Shown here: positions 7,693-14,294 of the stretch, piece after piece | Layout: each line of letters starts with the position of its first letter | How positions within the stretch are numbered: position 1 is the first letter of the stretch | Assembly (NCBI GenBank): GCA_045533895.1 | Contig: JAZSIT010000010.1 | Location: forward strand, 1-15,875 | DNA from: SFLA01 sp045533895 | GTDB lineage: Bacteria; Bacillota; Clostridia; Oscillospirales; CAG-382 | DNA length: 15,875 bases | Direction: 5' to 3' | The notes under the pieces: model-generated | Told to the model about the DNA's origin: nothing | The model's database searches: none | Seen by the model: only the letters and a program-made list of their open reading frames with translations | Program-made: the position numbers and the translations under genes

Positions 7693-8477
7693 TCGAACTT
7701 GGTATTATTTCTTATCAGCCTAACGGCGACGGAATCCGTTGGGTAAAGAGTCTCGGACTCAACAACGTGGAATTTTGTCTTAACGGCGATGAGATATATT
7801 CTCTCAATGCCGAAGATGTTGTTAATGCCTGCAAGGAGACCGGCGTAAAGGTTGCCTCCGTTGGCAGATGGGGCAGATTCAGAATCAACCCCGACGGAAG
7901 CATTAACGAAAAAGAGCAGAAGGACGAATTCCTTCTCATAGATTTTTGCCGCAAGGTAGGCTGTCCCGTATACGTTACCGGCTGTAATTATATCGATGAG
8001 CTTTCTTATTATTCCAACGTAACCGCCACCATAAACTATTTCAAATCTCTTATGGATTACGCAGGGGATGACGTTAAGATATGCACCTATAACTGCAACT
8101 GGAACGCATATACCAACAAGCCTCACGAGTGGGATATTATTCACGATCATCTTCCCGCTCTCGGTATTAAGTTTGACCCTTCCCATACCATTATCGGCGG
8201 AAGAAGCTGGCAGGACGAGGCTGTTAAATACGGACATAAGTTCTACCATATGCACGTAAAGGGCACCGTTGATATCGGCGGCGGCAGATTTGACGATCCT
8301 CCCGCAGGTATGGATTCTATCAACTGGGGGTTGCTTGTTTCCATTATGCGCAAGCACGGCTACAACGGCGTTATGTCTATTGAGCCTCATTCCGAAACAT
8401 GGCAGGGCGAGCTTGGCGAAAAAGGTATCGCCTACACTATCAAAATGATGAAAGAACTTCTTTTTATTGAGGACTGA
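7689..8477 (+). CDS. Xylose isomerase-like TIM barrel (sugar isomerase/epimerase family), variant metal site
   Basis: This 262-residue protein has the AP-endonuclease-2/sugar phosphate isomerase fold. Visible ligand candidates are KFDPSH (D163, H166), FYHMHVKG (H187, H189) and MSIEPHS (E232, H234). In the strand where relatives usually have a metal-binding Glu (as in FEMHPG of the gene at 9979) this protein reads ICTYNCNWN, so that ligand is absent or replaced. Family members isomerise or epimerise sugars, and some act as keto-sugar lyases. The start is ATG within the ATGA overlap with the glycosyltransferase, implying translational coupling. The substrate is not readable. Confidence 0.85.
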   Translation: MIELGIISYQPNGDGIRWVKSLGLNNVEFCLNGDEIYSLNAEDVVNACKETGVKVASVGRWGRFRINPDGSINEKEQKDEFLLIDFCRKVGCPVYVTGCNYIDELSYYSNVTATINYFKSLMDYAGDDVKICTYNCNWNAYTNKPHEWDIIHDHLPALGIKFDPSHTIIGGRSWQDEAVKYGHKFYHMHVKGTVDIGGGRFDDPPAGMDSINWGLLVSIMRKHGYNGVMSIEPHSETWQGELGEKGIAYTIKMMKELLFIED

Positions 8478-8482
8478 AAGTA

Positions 8483-8827
8483 ATGGGACTTTTTTCACGG
8501 AAACGCCGTCCGCCCAAAGATACATCAAGCGTTGAATTCAAGCGCTATATGGCGGAGCGCATAAGCGATAAGCTTATAAAATGTGTCCTTGAGCGGCATG
8601 ACGATTATACTGATACTATTATCGGAAAAAGCGGCTTTTTCGCGGTAAAGGACGGACTTTTGGAAATTATAACCGAGGGAAATACGGTTTTCTGCGGTGA
8701 GATAGATACGCTCACTATATGGGAGCTCCTCTCGCTTGACGGTGTGGTTATCACCGGATACGACCGTACTGTGGACCGTTCCCGTACGGTAATGGCATAT
8801 TACAAATATTACCGCGAGGTAAAATAA
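8483..8827 (+). CDS. Unrecognised 114-residue protein of the sugar operon
   Basis: I do not recognise a family. The N-terminus is basic (MGLFSRKRRPPK), then comes a predicted helix (about residues 18-43) and a probable beta-rich core (about 48-112) ending YYKYYREVK. There is no signal peptide or membrane segment and no Cys pairs that would suggest metal binding. The gene begins 5 bases after the preceding stop, with GAGGA about 10 bases upstream inside the previous gene, and lies 38 bases before the oxidoreductase gene, so it belongs to the operon. It does not look like the DUF6379 small subunit found in C-glycoside cleavage clusters, though it holds a comparable position. Confidence 0.75.
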   Translation: MGLFSRKRRPPKDTSSVEFKRYMAERISDKLIKCVLERHDDYTDTIIGKSGFFAVKDGLLEIITEGNTVFCGEIDTLTIWELLSLDGVVITGYDRTVDRSRTVMAYYKYYREVK

Positions 8828-8865
8828 TAAAAACAAAAAACTTATTTTTAAGGAGAATAAAAACT

Positions 8866-9963
8866 ATGGCAGACAGAATCGTAAAAGTCGGCGTTATCGG
8901 CTGCGGCGGTATCGCTAACCAGAAACACCTTCCTTCTCTTCACAAGCTTCCCAACGTACAGCTTGTTGCGTTCTGCGATATCATCGTAGAAAAAGCGGAG
9001 AAGGCTGCAAAGACCTACGGCACTCCCGATGCAAAGGTATACGAGGATTACAAGGAACTTCTTAAGGATGATTCCATTGAAGTAGTTCACGTTTGTACTC
9101 CCAACAGAAGCCACAGTTTCATTACTATAGACGCGCTTGAAGCAGGAAAGAACGTTATGTGCGAAAAGCCCATGGCTATCAACGCAACCGAGGCAAAGAA
9201 GATGGTTGACGCCGCTAAGCGCACCGGCAAAAAGCTTTCTATCGGTTACCAGAACCGCTTCCGTCCCGAAGTTCAGTTTATCAAGAAGGAATGTGACGAA
9301 GGCAACCTTGGTGATATCTACTACGCAAAGGCAACCGCTCTCCGTCGCCGCGAAGTTCCTACCTGGGGCGTATTCCTTAACGAATATGAGCTGGTCGGCG
9401 GGCCTCTCTTCGATATCGGTACTCATGCTCTAGACCTTACTCTTTGGTCTATGAACAACTACAAGCCCAAGTTCTGTGTTGGTACTACATACGAAAAGCT
9501 TAAGAAGGAAGTTCCCTCCGGCAACGCTTGGGGCGAATGGGATCCTGAAAAGTTTACCGTTGAGGATGCGGCTTTCGGTTTCATCGTAATGGAAAACGGC
9601 GCAACCGTACTGCTTGAGTCCAGCTGGGCTCTTAATATTCTTGACCCCCGCGAAGCTTGCACCACCCTTTGCGGTACCAAAGCAGGTATCGATATGAACG
9701 ACGGTGTTCGTATGAACGGTATCCGTCAGGGCAGAAGATACACCCTTAAGCCCGATCTTAACGCAGGCGGCGCAGACTTCTATGAAGGCGTTGGCTCCGG
9801 CTCTCCCTCCGATATGGAAGCTGCTCTCTGGATCGATGCAGTTGTAAACGACCACGATCCCGTTGTTCTTCCCGAGCAGGCTTACTGCGTATCTCAGATA
9901 CTTGAGGGTATCTATGAATCCGCAAAGTCCGGCAAGCCCTATTACTTCAACGAAGAGAAATAA
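8866..9963 (+). CDS. Gfo/Idh/MocA family NAD(P)-dependent sugar oxidoreductase
   Basis: The 365-residue protein has an N-terminal Rossmann fold with GVIGCGGIA (residues 9-17) and a C-terminal alpha/beta substrate domain. The family catalytic Lys is in CEKP (K101), and the DIGTHALD motif supplies D183 and H187. Such enzymes oxidise or reduce a sugar hydroxyl, often making 3-keto sugars, or act on inositols. AAGGAG lies 10 bases before the ATG. The codons are strongly biased, which hints at high expression. Its pairing with two xylose isomerase-like barrels is a common layout in sugar and glycoside degradation. The actual substrate cannot be told from sequence. Confidence 0.92.
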   Translation: MADRIVKVGVIGCGGIANQKHLPSLHKLPNVQLVAFCDIIVEKAEKAAKTYGTPDAKVYEDYKELLKDDSIEVVHVCTPNRSHSFITIDALEAGKNVMCEKPMAINATEAKKMVDAAKRTGKKLSIGYQNRFRPEVQFIKKECDEGNLGDIYYAKATALRRREVPTWGVFLNEYELVGGPLFDIGTHALDLTLWSMNNYKPKFCVGTTYEKLKKEVPSGNAWGEWDPEKFTVEDAAFGFIVMENGATVLLESSWALNILDPREACTTLCGTKAGIDMNDGVRMNGIRQGRRYTLKPDLNAGGADFYEGVGSGSPSDMEAALWIDAVVNDHDPVVLPEQAYCVSQILEGIYESAKSGKPYYFNEEK

Positions 9964-9978
9964 GGAGTTTTTACCGTT

Positions 9979-10947
9979 ATGACACTTGGCGTACTTACCA
10001 ACCTTTTGGGACATATGTCTCTCCGTGAGGCTCTTGCGTATCTCCGCTCCATCGGCGTAGAATCTCTTGAGCTTGGCTGCGGCGGTTATCCCGGCAAGGC
10101 ACATTGCAATCCTCAGGTGCTTCTTAACGATGAAAAAGCCCTTGAAGAATTCAAAGCAACTATCCAAGAATTCGGTATGCCCATTAAGACTCTGTCTGCA
10201 CACGGCAACCCTGTTCACCCTAACAAGGAACTGGCTGAGGCTTGGAGAAAGGATTTCAGAGATGCGGTTTTGCTTGCTGAAAAGTTGGGCGTAGATACCG
10301 TTGTAACCTTCTCCGGATGTCCCGGTGATTGCCCCGAATCCAAGCGCCCCAACTGGGTAACCTGTGCTTGGCCTGAGGATTATCTTGAGGTTCTGGATTA
10401 TCAGTGGAACGAGGTACTCATTCCTTATTGGAAGGAAGAGGCTGAATTCTGTAAGAGCCACGGTCTTAAGCATATCGCTTTTGAGATGCATCCCGGCTTC
10501 TGCGTATACAATCCCGAAACTCTCCTCCGTCTCCGCAATGCGGTAGGTGATATTATCGGCGCAAATTTTGATCCCTCCCATCTTATATGGCAGGGTATCG
10601 ATCCCGTTGCCGCTATCCGCGCTCTTACCGGCGCCATCTATCATTTCCACGCAAAGGATACTTGCATAGATAAATATAACACTGCCGTTAACGGCGTGCT
10701 TGATACCAAGCATTACGGTGATGAGCTTCATCGTTCTTGGGTATTCCGTGCTGTAGGCTACGGTAACAGCGAGGAATATTGGCGCAAGATGATATCCGAT
10801 CTTAAGCTTTCCGGCTATGACGGAATCATCTCCATCGAGCACGAGGACAGCTTTATGACCAATAAAGAAGGTCTTGAGAAGGCGGTTAAATTCCTTTCGG
10901 ATATTATCATCCGCGACCCCAAGCCTTCAACCATGCACTGGGCATAA
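9979..10947 (+). CDS. Xylose isomerase-like TIM barrel (sugar isomerase/epimerase family), complete metal site
   Basis: At 322 residues this is a longer relative of the barrel at 7689. The expected metal ligands are present: FEMHPG (E169), NFDPSHL (D198, H201), YHFHAKD (H222/H224) and ISIEHED near residue 282. It carries a Cys/Pro-rich loop SGCPGDCPESKRP (residues 112-124) and two loop inserts. TAAGGAG fuses the stop of the oxidoreductase gene to its ribosome site, with the ATG 15 bases after that stop, so the two are tightly coupled. It probably works on the product or substrate of the oxidoreductase. It is the last gene before a repeat-rich gap. Confidence 0.9.
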   Translation: MTLGVLTNLLGHMSLREALAYLRSIGVESLELGCGGYPGKAHCNPQVLLNDEKALEEFKATIQEFGMPIKTLSAHGNPVHPNKELAEAWRKDFRDAVLLAEKLGVDTVVTFSGCPGDCPESKRPNWVTCAWPEDYLEVLDYQWNEVLIPYWKEEAEFCKSHGLKHIAFEMHPGFCVYNPETLLRLRNAVGDIIGANFDPSHLIWQGIDPVAAIRALTGAIYHFHAKDTCIDKYNTAVNGVLDTKHYGDELHRSWVFRAVGYGNSEEYWRKMISDLKLSGYDGIISIEHEDSFMTNKEGLEKAVKFLSDIIIRDPKPSTMHWA

Positions 10948-10956
10948 AATAAATAC

Positions 10957-10993
10957 CCCCAAGAATCCTTTGGATTCTCGGGGACCCCGAAAA
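10957..10993 (+). repeat. CCCCA...CGGGGACCCCGAAAA hairpin element
   Basis: CCCC-A-AGAATCC, loop TTT, GGATTCT-C-GGGG forms an 11-bp stem interrupted by one A.C mismatch, followed by ACCCCGAAAA. It starts 10 bases after the isomerase stop and has no T-run, so it is not a typical terminator. The outer sequence matches 13267-13302 while the inner stem differs. Confidence 0.65.
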
Positions 10994-11014
10994 TACGCTT
11001 CATAAAAGCACATT

Positions 11015-11042
11015 CGTAGGGGACGGCGTCCTCGACGCCCCG
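11015..11042 (+). repeat. Intergenic GTAGGGG/GACGYCCCG repeat, copy 2
   Basis: This is the best-formed copy. GGCGTC and GACGCC form a 6-bp stem around CTC. It matches 102-129 at 25 of 28 positions and lies between the sugar operon and galT. Confidence 0.6.
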
Positions 11043-11050
11043 AGAAAAAG

Positions 11051-11083
11051 CACCCCGAAAAAGACACCCCACAAAAGGTTTTT
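11051..11083 (+). repeat. CACCCCGAAAAAGACACCCCAC box and CCCCACAAAAGG half-element
   Basis: Bases 11051-11072 resemble 13292-13313 (20 of 22 positions). Bases 11067-11083 are identical to the inverted stretch 3006-3022. This looks like one arm of the A.C-mismatch hairpin family without a nearby perfect partner. Confidence 0.5.
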
Positions 11084-11114
11084 CAATTATTCAAACTAAA
11101 TTTATACCAAAGGT

Positions 11115-11136
11115 GCGGGGGCAGAAATGCCCCCGC
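11115..11136 (+). promoter_or_regulatory. GC-rich hairpin with GAAA loop in front of galT
   Basis: A perfect 9-bp stem (GCGGGGGCA with TGCCCCCGC) is capped by a GAAA tetraloop. It ends 11 bases before the preferred galT ATG and contains the alternative ATG at 11127. No T-run follows. It could restrict translation of galT or be another intergenic repeat. Confidence 0.5.
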
Positions 11137-11147
11137 AAAATAAGAAT

Positions 11148-12650
11148 ATGATTAACTATTACGTTTCCTGCCTTGTTGATTACGCGCTTGAAAAGAAACT
11201 CATTGCAGAGTGCGATAAGGTTTACATAATCAACCAATTGGTGGACCTTCTGGAGCTGGATGGGTATAAGCCCGTTGCGGTAACAGACCGTCCGCCCATA
11301 CATCGTATACTGGAACACATTTGTGATTACGCCTGCGAAAGGGGCATAATTTTTGAGGACACTATTACCCGCAGGGACTTGTTTGATACCCGTGTAATGG
11401 GAATTCTCACTCCCAGACCTTATGATGTTTTGTGGGAGTTTGATAAGTGCTATTCAGTTTCGCCCCGTTTGGCAACCGATTGGTTTTATGCTTTTTGCCG
11501 CGACGTCAATTATATCCGCACCGAGCGTATCGAAAGGGACAAGCGTTGGATAACCAATACGGAATACGGCGCGCTGGATATAACCGTAAACCTTTCAAAA
11601 CCTGAAAAAGACCCAAAAGATATTGCGGCTGCTGCTGCCGATTTCGGAAAAAGCAAATATCCCGCTTGCCTTCTTTGTGTTGAAAACGAGGGCTTTGCAG
11701 GAAATATGCGTCATCCGGCGCGGCAAAACCTCAGATTGATTCCCGTTGATATTGCCGGCGAAAAATGGAGAATGCAGTATTCACCGTATTCCTATTATCC
11801 CGAACATTGTATAGTGCTTAACACCGAGCACAAAGCAATGGTAATAGATAACCGTATATTTGACAAGCTGTTTGATTTCACCGAAAAATTTCCCCATTAT
11901 TTCGTGGGCTCCAATGCAGACTTACCCATAGTGGGCGGAAGCATTCTTTCCCACGAGCATTTTCAGGGCGGAAACTACGTTTTCCCTATGGACCGCGCTG
12001 AATCTGTTTTTGATTTTGAGGTCCCCCGCTTCAACGGCGTTACTTGCTCGGTAATTAAGTGGCCAATGTCGGTTCTCCGGCTCCGTTCATCCGACCGCGC
12101 TCGTATAACCGAGCTTGCCAAACGTATTCTTGAAAAATGGCGTGAATATAACGACCCGTTGGATAACATTATTGCCTCCGATGAAAGCGGTTTACATAAC
12201 ACCATAACGCCTATTGCTCATTTTGAGCAAAATATGTACCGTCTTGATTTAGTTTTGCGCAATAACCAAACTTCGCCTTCCCGTCCCATGGGTATCCACC
12301 ATCCCAGACCGGAGTATCACCATATCAAGAAGGAAAATATCGGTCTTATCGAGGTTATGGGTCTTGCCGTTCTTCCCGCTCGTCTTGAAAAAGAGATGGC
12401 GCGTCTTAAGGAGATAATTTTGGCAGGCGGTGACCTCCGCCATGATTCTCTCACTACTTCCCACGCAGACTGGGCAGAGGAGATACAGTCCCGTTGCACA
12501 CTGGACAGCGAGAATATTGATATGGTTATCCGCCGTGAAATTGGCATTGTCTTCAAAAATGTTCTTGCAGATTGCTCCGTGTTCTCGGATATGGAATCCT
12601 TCAAGCGTTTTATCGCTTATGTTTGTGCTCCCAAAGCACAGAAGAAATAA
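11148..12650 (+). CDS. galT: UDP-glucose--hexose-1-phosphate uridylyltransferase, class II
   Basis: GalT transfers UMP from UDP-glucose to galactose-1-phosphate in the Leloir pathway (cytoplasm). The protein has 500 residues, typical of the Firmicute class II form. The nucleophile region reads SHEHFQGG with H269-E-H271-F-Q273 instead of the class I HPHxQ. Other class II features are HPARQNLRLIPVDI, YYPEHCIVLN and MGIHHPRPEYHHIK. I take ATG 11148 because class II relatives begin at about this point; ATG 11127 lies inside a hairpin, and neither has a good ribosome site, so the start is uncertain. galK, galE and a galactose transporter are not in the window. A small lipoprotein gene follows after 21 bases. 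Confidence 0.92.
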   Translation: MINYYVSCLVDYALEKKLIAECDKVYIINQLVDLLELDGYKPVAVTDRPPIHRILEHICDYACERGIIFEDTITRRDLFDTRVMGILTPRPYDVLWEFDKCYSVSPRLATDWFYAFCRDVNYIRTERIERDKRWITNTEYGALDITVNLSKPEKDPKDIAAAAADFGKSKYPACLLCVENEGFAGNMRHPARQNLRLIPVDIAGEKWRMQYSPYSYYPEHCIVLNTEHKAMVIDNRIFDKLFDFTEKFPHYFVGSNADLPIVGGSILSHEHFQGGNYVFPMDRAESVFDFEVPRFNGVTCSVIKWPMSVLRLRSSDRARITELAKRILEKWREYNDPLDNIIASDESGLHNTITPIAHFEQNMYRLDLVLRNNQTSPSRPMGIHHPRPEYHHIKKENIGLIEVMGLAVLPARLEKEMARLKEIILAGGDLRHDSLTTSHADWAEEIQSRCTLDSENIDMVIRREIGIVFKNVLADCSVFSDMESFKRFIAYVCAPKAQKK

Positions 12651-12671
12651 TGTAAAAGAAAGGCTTTTATT

Positions 12672-13259
12672 ATGAAAAAAGTTATAAATACAGTATCAGT
12701 GCTTGCACTGGCCCTTTGTCTTTGTTTTTCCTTGTCATCCTGCTTTTTTCTTTCCTACAGAATCGACGCCACCATTTCGGATGCAGAAATGTCTGCAGTC
12801 ACAATACCCGATAAGGAATATGTAATTCCGGCAGGCTACAAATCATACAATTACGAAGATATATCCCTCGCTTATCCCGAAAATTGGATTATCAACGACG
12901 GCAGTGTGGTTTTGATAGTTAACGAAACCGGTGCGGGAAACAACATTACCCTTGCTTACGAGCCTTTTTCCAATATTTATACAGACATAACCGCACAGGA
13001 ATTTGAGGAAATGGTCAAGTCTTCCTATGAAGCTGCAGGCGCGAGCATGAGCGGTACTTCCGTAAAGCAGATCGAAAACAAAAGAGGTCTGGCTATCACG
13101 CAGATTACTTACAAAATGATAATGAGCGGCGTTGAAATGGACCAGACCATGTTCATTTTCCCTGCGGGAAACAGAAATTATGTTGTAACCGTAACGGAAA
13201 CCGACAAGGATTCCGAACTTGTAGAAACTGTTTTTGAATCCCTTTGGGCTGGAAAATAA
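12672..13259 (+). CDS. Small lipoprotein, PsbP/DcrB-like fold suspected
   Basis: The 195-residue protein has a lipoprotein signal with lipobox LSSC and acylated Cys24. After a short linker, residues about 55-193 alternate strands and helices, with YEDISLAYPENW near the start and IFPAGNRNYVVTVTE near the end. This arrangement resembles PsbP/DcrB-type lipoproteins, but that is by eye only. It lies 21 bases after galT with AAAGAAAGG as a weak ribosome site, so it is probably co-transcribed; a link to galactose use is not evident. It would sit on the outer face of the membrane. Confidence 0.75.
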   Translation: MKKVINTVSVLALALCLCFSLSSCFFLSYRIDATISDAEMSAVTIPDKEYVIPAGYKSYNYEDISLAYPENWIINDGSVVLIVNETGAGNNITLAYEPFSNIYTDITAQEFEEMVKSSYEAAGASMSGTSVKQIENKRGLAITQITYKMIMSGVEMDQTMFIFPAGNRNYVVTVTETDKDSELVETVFESLWAGK

Positions 13260-13266
13260 ATAGACA

Positions 13267-13302
13267 CCCCACAAAACTTGCGTTTTGCGGGGACCCCGAA
13301 AA
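13267..13302 (+). repeat. CCCCA...CGGGGACCCCGAAAA hairpin element
   Basis: CCCC-A-CAAAAC, loop TTGC, GTTTTG-C-GGGG forms a stem with one A.C mismatch, followed by ACCCCGAAAA. It starts 8 bases after the lipoprotein stop. The outer arms equal those at 10957-10993, while the inner stem is different but still paired. Confidence 0.65.
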
Positions 13303-13322
13303 AGACATCCCACACGAATAAT

Positions 13323-13349
13323 AAACGGCACGGAATTTCCGTGCCGTTT
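13323..13349. terminator. Bidirectional terminator between the lipoprotein gene and mscS
   Basis: A 12-bp perfect stem (AAACGGCACGGA with TCCGTGCCGTTT) has a 3-base loop. Rightwards it continues into TTTTTG, leftwards into TTTATTATT. It lies between convergent genes and starts 8 bases past the mscS stop codon. Confidence 0.85.
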
Positions 13350-13356
13350 TTGTATG

Positions 13357-14181
13357 CTATTTGTCTTTTTCAATCTGTCCCACATCGATTCTGTTGTAGG
13401 GGATAGAGATTCCGTTTTCTTTTAGCGCGTCAAGAACATCCTGCCGTGTTTTGAATACCGCAGTCCAGTAATTATCGTTATCTGCGTAATATCTCACACA
13501 CATTGTAATTCCGCTGTCGGCATAATTCATTATTTCAACCGTAATGGGATGGTCTTTCAAACGGTAAGGATTATTTTCCGCGACGCTGTTAAGTATGCTT
13601 CGCACCAGCTTAAGGTCGCACTCATAAGGCACGTTTACGGATATATCCGCTCTGCGCTTGCCCATTACGGTATAGTTTATCACCGCGTCATCGGATAATT
13701 TTCCGTTGGGCAGGGAAACCTTCAGGTTATCGGGAGTGATAATGTGGGTATAGAGAATGGTAATATCCTCAACAGTTCCGGAATATCCCGCTCCTTCAAT
13801 AAAATCGCCTATCTGGAAGGGCTTGAATATAAGCAGCATAAGTCCGCCGGCAAAGTTGCTTAACGATCCCTGCAGCGCAAGTCCTATAGCCAGACCGCAG
13901 GACGCAATTGCAGTAACAAAGGACGCGGCAGGCACTCCCAGTATAAGAAGACAGCCGATAAGTACGGATGCGGACAGCGATATCTTTATAAGACTGTTGA
14001 GAAAGGATGCCACATTTTTGTCTATCCTCTGCATGCCACGGCTGTTTTTGATTTTTTTGGAAAAAACCTTTGCCAGCTTTAATCCTACTCCCAGTAGTAT
14101 AAGCGCGAAGGCGAGGCGTAATCCGATAGTTTTCGCAAGTTGTATAAGTGTATCTAAAAGTTGTTTGAGTAATTCATCCAT
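13357..14181 (-). CDS. mscS: Small-conductance mechanosensitive channel (MscS family)
   Basis: MscS channels open under membrane tension and release solutes during osmotic downshock. The 274-residue protein is close to the E. coli length of 286. It has three membrane segments (about 17-38, 62-82 and 88-112), the pore-lining helix with GLALQGSLSNFAGG, then FKPFQIGDFIE and SGTVEDITILYT, the family signature, followed by VSLPNGKLSDDAVINYT and the cytoplasmic beta/alpha domain. I start at ATG 14181 because AAAGGAG lies 8 bases upstream; an open extension to 14247 would cross the promoter. The gene is monocistronic and divergent from the PAP2 gene. Confidence 0.92.
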   Translation of the reverse strand: MDELLKQLLDTLIQLAKTIGLRLAFALILLGVGLKLAKVFSKKIKNSRGMQRIDKNVASFLNSLIKISLSASVLIGCLLILGVPAASFVTAIASCGLAIGLALQGSLSNFAGGLMLLIFKPFQIGDFIEGAGYSGTVEDITILYTHIITPDNLKVSLPNGKLSDDAVINYTVMGKRRADISVNVPYECDLKLVRSILNSVAENNPYRLKDHPITVEIMNYADSGITMCVRYYADNDNYWTAVFKTRQDVLDALKENGISIPYNRIDVGQIEKDK

Positions 14182-14205
14182 TGTGTTTTCTCCTTTACGG
14201 CAGAG

Positions 14206-14234
14206 ATTATAGCATTTACTTTTCATCTTGTCAA
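14206..14234 (-). promoter_or_regulatory. Consensus promoter of mscS
   Basis: On the minus strand TTGACA (14234-14229) and TATAAT (14211-14206) are separated by 17 bases, a perfect match to the SigA consensus. The start is near 14199, close to the ribosome site. Confidence 0.85.
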
Positions 14235-14247
14235 TTATCATTGACAA
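14228..14247. promoter_or_regulatory. Dyad TTGTCAA-N6-TTGACAA joining two divergent -35 boxes
   Basis: Perfect 7-base inverted arms flank TTATCA. Each arm contains the -35 hexamer of one promoter, so two polymerases could not occupy both at once. It may be no more than the two -35 boxes, or also an operator. Confidence 0.6.
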
Positions 14248-14269
14248 TAAGGGGAAAATATATTAAAAT
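14241..14269 (+). promoter_or_regulatory. Promoter of the PAP2 phosphatase gene
   Basis: TTGACA (14241-14246) and TAAAAT (14264-14269) are separated by 17 bases. Initiation near 14276 would place the GGGGGAGGTG ribosome site almost at the transcript start. Confidence 0.75.
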
Positions 14270-14294
14270 AACTGCAGTGGGGGAGGTGTTTTCT

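Noticed and set aside
7623..8528. 301-codon open frame on the minus strand
   Set aside because: It is antisense to the first TIM-barrel gene and has no family resemblance.
8483..8827. The small operon protein as a DgpB-type (DUF6379) C-glycoside lyase subunit
   Set aside because: Position fits, but length and sequence do not resemble that family as I know it.
9430..10842. 470-codon open frame on the minus strand
   Set aside because: It lies opposite the oxidoreductase and isomerase genes, whose families are clear; its length follows from their biased codon use.
10957..10983. Hairpin after the second isomerase as a terminator
   Set aside because: There is no T-run after the stem, and the same outer arms recur elsewhere as a repeat.
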